A program made the position numbers and the translations under genes. Below the pieces are notes generated by a model, which had not been told where the DNA came from, did no database searches, and was given only the letters and a program-made list of their open reading frames with translations. 64,000 nt of DNA from Myxococcota bacterium (GTDB taxonomy: Bacteria > Myxococcota_A > UBA9160 > UBA4427), in NCBI GenBank assembly GCA_041389495.1, contig JAWKRT010000001.1, positions 434,001 through 498,000 on the forward strand, written 5' to 3'. The stretch's first letter is position 1; each line of letters starts with the position of its first letter. Positions 52,096 to 60,277 of the stretch are shown here, piece by piece.

Positions 52096-54528
52096 ATGCC
52101 GCCCGCCGCCTCGCACCGTCCGGCGCGCGCGACGCGCGCAGAGGCGCTCGCGGCCCTCGCGCTCGTCGCCCTCTTCGTCGCCGTCGCCGTCGCGTCCGCG
52201 CGCGTGCACTCGGGCGTTCCCGACGAGACGGCCGTGCACGTGCCGGCGGGCTTCCTCTTCCTCGAGACGGGCCGCTTCGCGGGCGGCCTCGGCAACCCGC
52301 CGCTCGGCGAGCTCGCGGTCGCGCTCCCCGCCTGGCTCGGCGCGGGAGGCTATGCGCCGTTCGGCGCGCAGGGCCTCTTCGCGCCGCGCCTCGTGGTGGT
52401 GGTGACCGGCGCGCTCGCGTGCGCGGCGCTGCTCGCGCTCGTGCGGCGGCTCGCGCGCGAGGAGCCGGCCGGCGCTCCGCGCAGCGACGCGGCGTCCGCG
52501 CTCGCCGATCGCGGCGCGCTCGCCGCCGTCGCGCCGCTCGGCGCGCTCTTCTTCCTCGCGACGTCGCCCACGTTCCAGGGCCACGCGTCCGTCGCCACGC
52601 TCGACGTGCCGGTCGCGGCCGCCGTGCTCGCGTCGACGCTCGCCGCGCACCGCGTCGCCGAGCGCGCGACGCTCGCGCGCTGGCTCGCGCTCGGGCTCGC
52701 GCTCGGCGTCGCGTGCGCGACGAAGGTGCAGGGGCTCGCGTCGATCCCGCTCGCCGCCGCGCAGCTCGCGTTCGCGCGCGCGCGCCTCGGGCGCGACGCC
52801 GCGGCCGCCGTCGGGCTCGATGCGCACGGCCTCCCGCGCGCGCTCGCGGCGCTGGCCGTCGCGCTGCTCGTCGTGCACGCGGCCTACGGCTTCGCGCCGC
52901 TCGCGCGCGGCGAGTGGATTCCCGGAGCCTTCCTCGACGCGACGACGACGAAGCTCGCGCACGGCGCGAGCGGCCACGTCGCCTACCTGATGGGCGAGAC
53001 GTCGACCGGTGGCTGGTGGAGCTACTTCCCGATCGCGATGCTCGTGAAGTCGCCGCTGTCCGAGCTCGCGTGCGCGGCGCTCGGGCTCGTCGCGCTCGCG
53101 CGCCGCCCCGCGCTCCTCGTCTGGCTCGGCCTCCCGATGGCCGTCTTCGCGGGCGCCGCCGTCGCGTCGAGCGTCAACATCGGCATCCGCCACCTGCTGC
53201 CCTTCCATCCCTACTGGTTCGCGATGGCGGGCTTCGGGCTCGCGACGGTCGCGGCGCGCTCGCGCGCGGCGGCGGCCGCGCTCGCCGTCGCGCAGCTCGG
53301 GGCATCGCTCTTCGCGGCGCCGCACGGGCTCGCCTACTTCAACGCGATCGCGGGCGGCGCGCGCGGCGGCGACGCGTGGCTCCTCGACTCGAACTACGAC
53401 TGGGGCCAGCACGACGGCGCGTTGCGCGAGTGGCTGCGCGCACACCCGGGCCCGATCGAGATCGACCCCGACCCGCTCGCGCCGCGCACGGGTCGCATCG
53501 CCGTCGGCGCGACCGCGTTGCGCGGCATCCTCGGCCCCGGCCCGCTCGCCTACGCATGGCTTCGCGACCGCGCGCCCGACGCGCGCGTCGGCATCACGTG
53601 GCGCGTGTTCGACGTCGGCGACGGCGAGCTCGCGCCGGCGCTTCGCCGGGCCTCGCGGCGCGACGCGCCCGCGCGCACCGCCCTCGCGCGCCACGTGCTC
53701 CGCGCGGCCTCGCACGACGCCGTGCTGCACGAGCCGCCGGCCGACCCGCGCGCCGAGCTCGCGCTCGCGAACGCGTGCAACGAGCTGCTCGAGTACGACT
53801 GCGCGGTCGCGACGGCGCTCGGCGTGCTGCGAAGAGCGCCCGGGCACCGCGCCGCGTTCTGGCTCGCGAGCGAGGTCACGGCGCGGCGCCGCCTCGGCGT
53901 GCTCGTGTTCGAGGGCCGCGCGCTCCTCGACGGGTTCGCACCGCTCGCGCCCGCGGACGCGTGGCTCGCGCCCGCGGAGCTCGCCGCGCTCGCGCCCGGC
54001 GGCCCGGTGCGCGACGCGCTCTTCCGCCTGCACCGCGTGCTCGGCGACTGGGACTACGACCACGCGCGCCATCGCGACGCCCTCGCCCAGTGGAGCCGCA
54101 GCGCGGCGCTCGACCCGGACGACTTCGAGATGCAGTACAAGCTCGCCTGGCTCCTCGCGGCGACGCCCGTCGACGCCGACCGCGACCCCGCGCGCGCGCT
54201 CGCGCTCGCACGCGCGAACGGCGAGCGCGCGAAGTGGAGGATCGCGGCGTCGCACGACCTGCTCGCCGTCGCGCTCGCCGCGAACGGGCGCTTCGAAGAA
54301 GCGGTGGCGGCGGCCGACCGCGCGCTCGCGCTCGCGCGCTCGGACGGGACGCGCGCGCAGGTCGAGGCGCGCCGGCGCGGGTTCGAGCGCGGCGCTCCCT
54401 ATCTACTAGTGGAGTCGCCGCGCGCGGCCGAGGCGCCGCGGGACGCGGAAGGCGCCCCTGGCGCCGCGGCCGCGGACGCGGGCGCGGGCACGGACGCGGG
54501 CGCGGGCACGGACGCGCGGCGGCGCTGA
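52096..54528 (+). CDS. GT39/PMT-like membrane glycosyltransferase with C-terminal TPRs
   Basis: 810 residues. First loop GVPDETAVHVPAGFLFLETGRFAGGLGNPPLGELA carries the acidic DE motif of dolichyl-phosphate-mannose mannosyltransferase-like GT-C enzymes; about ten membrane segments follow; SNYDWGQHDGALREWL is a soluble loop motif; TPR-like helices from about 550 (ELLEYDCAVATALGVLRRAPGHRAAFWLAS). It likely uses a lipid-linked sugar to glycosylate at the outer face. Low-complexity AGAGTDAGAGTD tail. Confidence 0.75.
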   Translation: MPPAASHRPARATRAEALAALALVALFVAVAVASARVHSGVPDETAVHVPAGFLFLETGRFAGGLGNPPLGELAVALPAWLGAGGYAPFGAQGLFAPRLVVVVTGALACAALLALVRRLAREEPAGAPRSDAASALADRGALAAVAPLGALFFLATSPTFQGHASVATLDVPVAAAVLASTLAAHRVAERATLARWLALGLALGVACATKVQGLASIPLAAAQLAFARARLGRDAAAAVGLDAHGLPRALAALAVALLVVHAAYGFAPLARGEWIPGAFLDATTTKLAHGASGHVAYLMGETSTGGWWSYFPIAMLVKSPLSELACAALGLVALARRPALLVWLGLPMAVFAGAAVASSVNIGIRHLLPFHPYWFAMAGFGLATVAARSRAAAAALAVAQLGASLFAAPHGLAYFNAIAGGARGGDAWLLDSNYDWGQHDGALREWLRAHPGPIEIDPDPLAPRTGRIAVGATALRGILGPGPLAYAWLRDRAPDARVGITWRVFDVGDGELAPALRRASRRDAPARTALARHVLRAASHDAVLHEPPADPRAELALANACNELLEYDCAVATALGVLRRAPGHRAAFWLASEVTARRRLGVLVFEGRALLDGFAPLAPADAWLAPAELAALAPGGPVRDALFRLHRVLGDWDYDHARHRDALAQWSRSAALDPDDFEMQYKLAWLLAATPVDADRDPARALALARANGERAKWRIAASHDLLAVALAANGRFEEAVAAADRALALARSDGTRAQVEARRRGFERGAPYLLVESPRAAEAPRDAEGAPGAAAADAGAGTDAGAGTDARRR

Positions 54529-54540
54529 GCCCGGCGCGAC

Positions 54541-54604
54541 GGCCTCCTCGCACAGCGGCCTCCTCGCACAGCGGCGTCCTCGCGCAGCGGCGTCCTCGCG
54601 CGAC
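54541..54604. repeat. 16-bp tandem repeat, four copies
   Basis: Four consecutive 16-base units: two GGCCTCCTCGCACAGC, then two GGCGTCCTCGCGCRRC-like variants. Confidence 0.85.
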
Positions 54605-54735
54605 GGCGCCGACGCGCACCGGCAGCCGCGGCGCACGGCGTGCGCAGCTCGCGGCGCTGCGGGCTCGCTCGCGCTCGCGCGCGTCACGCGCGCGGGGGCC
54701 CGCCGCACCCACGGAGGGGCGAAGCGCCGCGGTGG

Positions 54736-54741
54736 TATGCT
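54736..54741 (+). promoter_or_regulatory. Candidate -10 element (TATGCT)
   Basis: GGTATGCTCGG, about 147 bases before ATG 54888. Weak. Confidence 0.25.
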
Positions 54742-54887
54742 CGGCCGCCCGGCTCGCGCCGCGCGCCCGTGCACCGCGCGCCGGCGACGCGCGGACCTCC
54801 CGCGCCTTCGCGTCGCCGCGGGCGCGAGCGCGCCGCAGCGAAGACGAGAGCCCGCGCGGGCGCAGAACGGAGCCGGATCGGAGTCGC

Positions 54888-56168
54888 ATGGCGCTCGACA
54901 TGAACATCGGACGCAAGGTCGACAAGTGGGTGAGCCCCATCTTGTTGGGCGTCCTGTTCGCGTTCTCGAGCGCGCGCGCGAAGCTCGGCGGGCCGCCGCA
55001 GCCCGCGCGGCTCGCGACGACGCCGCCGCCCGGCGGCGCGCCCGAGTCGCCCGAGTCGCCCGAGTCGCCCGAGTCGCCCGGCGACGCGCCGCGGCGCGTG
55101 CTCGCGATGAAGCTCTACGGGCTCGGCAACATCGCGATGCTGCTGCCCGTGCTCGCCGCGTTCCGCCGCACCTACCCGGACGCCGAGATCGACTTCGTCT
55201 CGCTCGACGAGAATCGCGAGCTGCTCGAGCGGAGCGGGCTCGTCGATCGCGTCGTCGCGATCTCGGGGCGGAGCTATGCGCGGCTCGCGTGGGATCTCGT
55301 GCGCGCGCTCGCGGGCTTCCGCCGGCGCCGCTACGACCTCGTGCTCGACTTCGAGCAGTTCATCAAGCTGTCGACGGTGCTGGCGTTCCTGACGGGCGCG
55401 CCGCGCCGCATCGGCTTCAACACCGACGGCCAGGGGCGCGGCAGCCTGTACACGACGCGCGTCGTCTACCGCGACGGCGACCACATGTCGCAGGTCTTCC
55501 TGCGCCTGCTGCGGCCGCTCGGCGTCGAGCTGTCGCCCGAGCCGCTCGACATCCGCATCCGCGACGAGGAGGTCGCGGCCGCCGAGCGGCTGCTCGCCGG
55601 GAGCGGGCTCCCGGGGCGCGGCCCGGTCGTCGCCATCCACGTGGGCTCCGGCCCCAACTTCTACAAGCTCGCGCTCAAGCGCTGGCCGCCCGAGCACTTC
55701 GGCGACCTCGCCGACCGGCTCGTCGAGCGGTTCGGCGCGCGCGTCGTGTTCACGGGCAAGGGCGAGGAGGAGCGCGAGCTCGTGCGCATCGCGCGCGCCC
55801 GCATGAAGCACGACTCGCTCGACGCGTGCGACCGCCTCTCGATCGGCGAGCTGCTCGGCATGCTGCGGCGCGCCGACCTCACCGTCGCGAACGACACGTC
55901 CGTGATGCACCTCGCGACCCTCGTCGGCACGCCCGTGACGGCCTTCTTCGGCGCCACCGATCCGATGCAGTACGGCCCGCGCAACCCGCACGACGTCGTG
56001 ATGTACAAGGATCTCTTCTGCAGTCCGTGCCTCACGAACTACAACCTCAAGATCTCCTACTGCACGAACCCCGTGTGCATCCGGTCGATCGGCGTCGAGG
56101 AGACGCTCGCGCGCATCGCGCAGCAGCTCGAGGCGATCGGGAGCTTCGAGCGGGGCGCGGCGTCGTGA
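54888..56168 (+). CDS. Glycosyltransferase family 9 (heptosyltransferase-like)
   Basis: 426 residues. Unusual N-terminal membrane helix (WVSPILLGVLFAF) and a linker with four PES repeats, then the GT-B fold: VLAMKLYGLGNIAMLLPVLAAF, FDLVLDFEQ-like DLVLDFEQFIKL, VVAIHVGSGPNFYKLALKRWPPEHF, DLTVANDTSVMHLATLVGTPVTAFFGATDP. Typical GT9 enzymes add heptose to LPS core; donor unknown here. The stop overlaps a radical SAM start (GTGA). Confidence 0.87.
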   Translation: MALDMNIGRKVDKWVSPILLGVLFAFSSARAKLGGPPQPARLATTPPPGGAPESPESPESPESPGDAPRRVLAMKLYGLGNIAMLLPVLAAFRRTYPDAEIDFVSLDENRELLERSGLVDRVVAISGRSYARLAWDLVRALAGFRRRRYDLVLDFEQFIKLSTVLAFLTGAPRRIGFNTDGQGRGSLYTTRVVYRDGDHMSQVFLRLLRPLGVELSPEPLDIRIRDEEVAAAERLLAGSGLPGRGPVVAIHVGSGPNFYKLALKRWPPEHFGDLADRLVERFGARVVFTGKGEEERELVRIARARMKHDSLDACDRLSIGELLGMLRRADLTVANDTSVMHLATLVGTPVTAFFGATDPMQYGPRNPHDVVMYKDLFCSPCLTNYNLKISYCTNPVCIRSIGVEETLARIAQQLEAIGSFERGAAS

Positions 56169-57217
56169 AGATCGTCCCCTACGCGAAGCTCGCGGCGCGC
56201 GCGACGAAGGCGAACGTCGGGCGGCTCGCCTTCCCGATGAAGCTCACGTTCTGCATCACCTACTGGTGCAACTACCGCTGCCAGACCTGCAACATCTGGA
56301 AGATGAAGCCGCGCGACGAGCTGCGGCTCGACGAGATCCAGCGCTTCTTCGAGCGCTCGAACCGCTTCAGCTGGATCGACGTGACGGGCGGCGAGGTGAC
56401 GCTGCGCAAGGACTTCGTCGACATCTGCGACGCGATCACGCGCAACTGCAAGGACCTGCTGCTCCTCCACTACCCGTCGAACGGCTACCTGACCGACCAG
56501 CTCGTCGCGAACACGCGCGAAGTGGCGAAGATGCAGCCCGAGCGGCTGATGATCACGATCAGCTGCGACGGCGACGAGGCGATGAACGACCGGATCCGCG
56601 GCGTCGACGGCGGCTGGCGGCGGCAGCTCGAGTCGTTCCGGCGCCTGCGCGAGATCCCCGGCGTGCAGGTCGTGCTCGGCATGACGCTGTCGGCGTCGAA
56701 CGTCGACCACTTCCCGCAGGCCTTCGCGGCCGCACAGCGCGAGGTGCCGGACCTCACGTCGCACGACTTCCACGTGAACATCGTCCACGAGGGCGCCTAC
56801 CTCCACAACACCGATCTCGAGCTGCGCGAGCACGTCGACCCGAAGCGGCTCGCCGACGCGAGCGAGGCGTACGCGAAGCTGCGCGGCAACGGCATCCACC
56901 CGGTGAACGTGCTCGAGCGCGAGTACCTCAAGCGCGTGCGCCGCTTCCTCGAGACGGGCCGCACGCCGATGCGCTGCCACGCGATGCGCTCGTCGTGCTT
57001 CGTCGACTCGTGGGGCCACGTGCACCCCTGCACCATCTACGACAAGAAGGTCGGGAGCCTGCGCGACGTCGACTACGACCTCGCGACGATCTGGAACTCG
57101 CCCGAGGCGAAGGCGCTGCAGGAGGAGATCTGGCGCTACGAGTGCCCGCAGTGCTGGACGCCGTGCGAGGCGTACCAGACGATCATGGGCAACTTCCTGT
57201 GGCCGGTGAAGGAGTGA
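56165..57217 (+). CDS. Radical SAM/SPASM-like protein
   Basis: 350 residues. CNYRCQTC gives C35, C39, C42; WIDVTGGEVTLRKDF replaces GGEP by GGEV. C-terminal Cys groups (RCHAMRSSCFVDSWGHVHPCTIY and CPQCWTPC) fit a SPASM-like auxiliary cluster. Translationally coupled to the GT9 gene. Reaction unknown. Its last 35 bases overlap antisense with the methyltransferase gene. Confidence 0.9.
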   Translation: MKIVPYAKLAARATKANVGRLAFPMKLTFCITYWCNYRCQTCNIWKMKPRDELRLDEIQRFFERSNRFSWIDVTGGEVTLRKDFVDICDAITRNCKDLLLLHYPSNGYLTDQLVANTREVAKMQPERLMITISCDGDEAMNDRIRGVDGGWRRQLESFRRLREIPGVQVVLGMTLSASNVDHFPQAFAAAQREVPDLTSHDFHVNIVHEGAYLHNTDLELREHVDPKRLADASEAYAKLRGNGIHPVNVLEREYLKRVRRFLETGRTPMRCHAMRSSCFVDSWGHVHPCTIYDKKVGSLRDVDYDLATIWNSPEAKALQEEIWRYECPQCWTPCEAYQTIMGNFLWPVKE

Positions 57218-58046
57218 GCGCGCGCCGCGTCGCGGTCGCCACGACGTAGGTCCAGCGCGAGCGCGGGAGCAGCGCGCCGAGCGCGCGCTCGAGCGCCGCG
57301 CCCGCCGCGGCGATGGCGCCGACGCGCGCGAGCGCGGGCGCGCCCAGCCGGTAGTGGAAGAGCAGGCGCCGCAGCGCGAGCGGCTGCGCGGCCTCGATCG
57401 CGAGCCCGTCGAGCGGCTCGCGCTCGAGCATCGCGCGCAGCGCCGCGAAGCCCGACTCGCGCGCGCCGACCTCCGCCGCGACGAGGTGCGTCTGCAGGCG
57501 GATGAGCGGGTTGCGCCCGTTCGGCTCGAGCACGCACAGGCGCCCGCCGGGCGCGAGCACGCGCACCGCCTCGGCGACCGCGCGCTCGGGCTCGGGCACG
57601 TGGTGCAGCAGGTCGCGCACGAAGACGCTCGCGAAGCTCGCGTCGGCGAACGGGAGCCGCGTCGCGTCCGCGGCCGCGAAGCGCACCGCCGGCAGCGCGC
57701 GCCGCGCGAACGCGAGCTTGCGCGGGAAGAGGTCGACGCCGACGAGCCCGCCGCCCGCGGCGAGCGCGCCGCGCGCGAGGCGCACGAGGTTGTTGCCCTC
57801 GCCGCAGCCCATCTCGAGGCACGGCCCGCGCAGCAGCCCGGCGACGGGCGCGAGCAGCTCGTCCTCGGCCTCGGCGATGCCCGGCGCCGTCGTCGTCCAG
57901 CGGAACTGGGCCTCGTCGGCCTCGGTGAAGTGTGCGCGCTGCGCCTCGCGGAAGCGCTCGCTCGCGCGGCGCGCGTGCGGCGCGTGCGGCGCACTCGGCG
58001 CGCGCGGCGAGTGAGGCGGCGAGGGCGGCGAGGGCGGGTGCGACAT
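57183..58046 (-). CDS. Class I SAM-dependent methyltransferase (UbiE-like core)
   Basis: 287 residues. A Pro/His-rich head (1-30), then CLEMGCGEGNNLVRLARGAL as motif I, VGVDLFPRKLAFAR, VFVRDLLHHVPEPERAVAEAVRVLAPGGRLCVLEPNG. Methyltransf_11 type. ATG 58046 is the likely start; the longer frame reads shadow sequence. Substrate unknown; context suggests a lipid or sugar. Confidence 0.83.
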   Translation of the reverse strand: MSHPPSPPSPPHSPRAPSAPHAPHARRASERFREAQRAHFTEADEAQFRWTTTAPGIAEAEDELLAPVAGLLRGPCLEMGCGEGNNLVRLARGALAAGGGLVGVDLFPRKLAFARRALPAVRFAAADATRLPFADASFASVFVRDLLHHVPEPERAVAEAVRVLAPGGRLCVLEPNGRNPLIRLQTHLVAAEVGARESGFAALRAMLEREPLDGLAIEAAQPLALRRLLFHYRLGAPALARVGAIAAAGAALERALGALLPRSRWTYVVATATRRALTPSPATGSCP

Positions 58047-58081
58047 CGCGGCGCAGGGTAGCCGCCGGTGCGAGCCGCGGT

Positions 58082-58087
58082 TAGGTT
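58082..58087 (+). promoter_or_regulatory. Candidate -10 element (TAGGTT)
   Basis: GTTAGGTTGCG, 42 bases before GTG 58129. Weak. Confidence 0.25.
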
Positions 58088-58128
58088 GCGCGCGCGCGCG
58101 TCCGTTGCGCTCCGCGCGAGGAGGTCTC

Positions 58129-58773
58129 GTGGACGATCGCGAACGCCTCGTCCGGAAGGTCGCTCGCGCGCTCCACCGGCGCGCGTCGCCGCGCGCGGTC
58201 GTCGCCTTCGCGCTCGCGACGAGCGGCGTGCTCGGCCTGCTCGCCTCGATCCTCCTGCTCTCGGTCGGCGTCCTGCACATGGGCGTGCGCTACGCGCTCT
58301 CTTTCGCACTCGCCTACGCCGTGTTCCTCCTCGTGCTGCGCGCCTGGGTCGTGCGCTGGGAGTATCCCGCACACGCGGACCTCGTCGCTTCCGCTCCGAG
58401 TCCGCCGCGCGTGAACGTCGATGCCGCGGACGTCGCGACGGGCCTCGAGCCTGCGGACGCGGCCGGCGGGCTCGACGAAGCGTGGATCCTCGTGCTCCCC
58501 GCCGCGCTCGTCGTCGGCGCGATCTGCGCGGCGGGCTACGTGCTCTCGATCGCGCCCGTGCTGCTCGGGGAGGTCGCGCTCGACGTCGCGATCGCAGCCG
58601 GCGCGTTCCGGCGCGCGACGCGCATCGAGCCGGCCCACTGGATGGTGGGCGCGGCGCGCCGCACGGCCGCGCCCGCGCTCGCGCTGGGGGTCGCGCTCGC
58701 GGTCGTCGGCAGCGCGCTCGAGGCGGTGTCGCCGGGCGCGCACACGATCGGGCGCGCGCTCGCCGCGCTCTAG
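58129..58773 (+). CDS. Multi-pass membrane protein of unknown function
   Basis: 214 residues, four predicted membrane segments (about 20-45, 50-75, 118-150, 175-200), with a basic N-terminus. No family recognised. GTG 58129 is preferred to TTG 58105 because GAGGAGG lies just upstream. Confidence 0.65.
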   Translation: MDDRERLVRKVARALHRRASPRAVVAFALATSGVLGLLASILLLSVGVLHMGVRYALSFALAYAVFLLVLRAWVVRWEYPAHADLVASAPSPPRVNVDAADVATGLEPADAAGGLDEAWILVLPAALVVGAICAAGYVLSIAPVLLGEVALDVAIAAGAFRRATRIEPAHWMVGAARRTAAPALALGVALAVVGSALEAVSPGAHTIGRALAAL

Positions 58774-58841
58774 CCCCGTCGCGCCCGCGCGCGCGGCGGG
58801 CCGACGCCGCCGGCTCCGGCCGGCGGAACGGAGGGTTCGCC

Positions 58842-59267
58842 ATGCGTCGTGTCGCACTCGCGCTCGTCGGTGTCGCGCTGCTCCTCGGCGTGCTCGCGCT
58901 CGCGCACATGGCCTGGATCGAGTCGGCCGGCGAGGTCGCCGTCGTCCGCACGGTCGGCGACGACGGCAGCGAGCTCGTCCGAAGGCTCTGGATCGTCGAC
59001 GACGCGCAGGGCGTCGCGTGGCTGCACGGCGCGGACTCGCAGTGGATGCGGAACCTGCGCGCGCGGCCCGAGGTCGTCGTCGAGCGCGGCGGCGTCGCGC
59101 GCCGCTACCGCGCGGTGCCCGTGCCCGGGCCGCACCCCGCGATCCACGAGCTCCTGCGCGCGAAGTACGGCCTCGCCGACGCATGGGTGCGGACGATCGG
59201 ACGCGACGACGAGCGAGCGATGCCCGTGCGGCTCGACCCCGTCGAGGCGCCGGCCGCCGCCGACTAA
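58842..59267 (+). CDS. Membrane-anchored deazaflavin/PNPOx-like nitroreductase family protein
   Basis: 141 residues. One N-terminal membrane helix (VALALVGVALLLGVLALAHMAW), then a split-barrel-like domain (TVGDDGSELVRRLWIVDDAQGVAWLHGADSQWMRNLRARPEVVVERGG) like F420-binding DDN-type proteins. Start ATG 58842 follows GGAGGG. Stop overlaps the E1 beta stop (CTAA). Confidence 0.68.
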   Translation: MRRVALALVGVALLLGVLALAHMAWIESAGEVAVVRTVGDDGSELVRRLWIVDDAQGVAWLHGADSQWMRNLRARPEVVVERGGVARRYRAVPVPGPHPAIHELLRAKYGLADAWVRTIGRDDERAMPVRLDPVEAPAAAD

Positions 59268-60277
59268 CGTCGCTGCGCGCCCGGAGCCGGCGCGCCGACG
59301 ACCTCGCGCGCCGCCCCTGCGATCCTCTCCGCCGTCGGGTAGAGCTGCGCCTCGAGCGGCGGGCTGAACGGCACCTGCACGTCGGGCGTGCACACGCGGC
59401 GCACGGGCGCGCGCAGGTGTGCGAACGCCTCCTCGGCCGCGATCGCGGCGATCTCCGCGGCCGCGCTCCCGGTGCGGTGCGCGGGGTCGGCGACGACGAG
59501 CCGGCCCGTCTTCGCGACCGAGCGCACGAGCGCATCGCGATCGAAGGGCACGAGCGTGCGCGGGTCGAGCACTTCGGCCGCGATGCCCTCGGCCGCGAGC
59601 GCGTCGGCCGCCTCGAGCGCGAGCGGCACGCAGCCCGCGAGCGCGACGATCGTGACGTCGCCGCCCTCGCGGCGGATCGCGGCGCGCCCGAGCGGAACCG
59701 GCGCATCGCCCTCCGGCACCGGCCCGCGCGCGCCCCACAGGTTGCGGTCCTCGAACACGAGCACCGGGTCGTCGTCGCGGATCGCCGCGAGCAGCAGGCC
59801 CTTCGCGTCGGCGGGCGTCGCGGGCAGCGCGATCTTGAGGCCGGGCACGTTCGCGAACATGGGATAGGGACGGTCGGAGTGGTGCGCGGCGTAGCTCTGC
59901 CCGTACCACATGGCCGCGCGCACCACGAGCGGCACGCGCGTCTGCCAGCCGAAGAGGCCCGCGCTCTTCGCAGCCTGGCTCACGAGCGCGTCCATCGCGA
60001 CGTACACGAGGCTCGAGATCATGAGGTCGACGATCGGCCGCAGCCCCGTCATGGCGGCGCCGACCGCCATGCCCACGAACCCGTTCTCGGAGATCGGCGC
60101 GCTCCACAGGCGGTTCGGGCCGAGCGCGGCGTACGGGCCTTCCTTCTGCATGAGCCCGATGTCCTCGGCGACGAGCACGACGCGCGGGTCGCGCTGCATC
60201 TCGAGGAGCTGCGCCTCGTGGATCGCCTCGAGATAGCCGAGCTCGCGCGGCGCGGCGTTCGTGCCCGCGGCGCTCAT
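59264..60277 (-). CDS. 2-oxoacid dehydrogenase E1 beta-like subunit
   Basis: 337 residues. AEDIGLMQKEGPYAALGPNRLWSAPISENGFVGMAVGAAMTGLRPIVDLM, YGQSYAAHHSDRPYPMFANVPGLKIALPATPADAKGLLLAAIRDDDPVLVFEDRNLWG are typical E1 beta. It forms the second half of a TPP-dependent decarboxylase with the coupled E1 alpha (ATGA). No E2 or E3 gene is adjacent. Confidence 0.93.
   Translation of the reverse strand: MSAAGTNAAPRELGYLEAIHEAQLLEMQRDPRVVLVAEDIGLMQKEGPYAALGPNRLWSAPISENGFVGMAVGAAMTGLRPIVDLMISSLVYVAMDALVSQAAKSAGLFGWQTRVPLVVRAAMWYGQSYAAHHSDRPYPMFANVPGLKIALPATPADAKGLLLAAIRDDDPVLVFEDRNLWGARGPVPEGDAPVPLGRAAIRREGGDVTIVALAGCVPLALEAADALAAEGIAAEVLDPRTLVPFDRDALVRSVAKTGRLVVADPAHRTGSAAAEIAAIAAEEAFAHLRAPVRRVCTPDVQVPFSPPLEAQLYPTAERIAGAAREVVGAPAPGAQRR

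Larger units (their letters stand above)
54529..54887. other. Intergenic region with tandem repeat
   Basis: 359 bases without a gene. It holds a 16-bp tandem repeat (54541-54604) and a candidate -10 at 54736; otherwise GC-rich. Confidence 0.55.
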
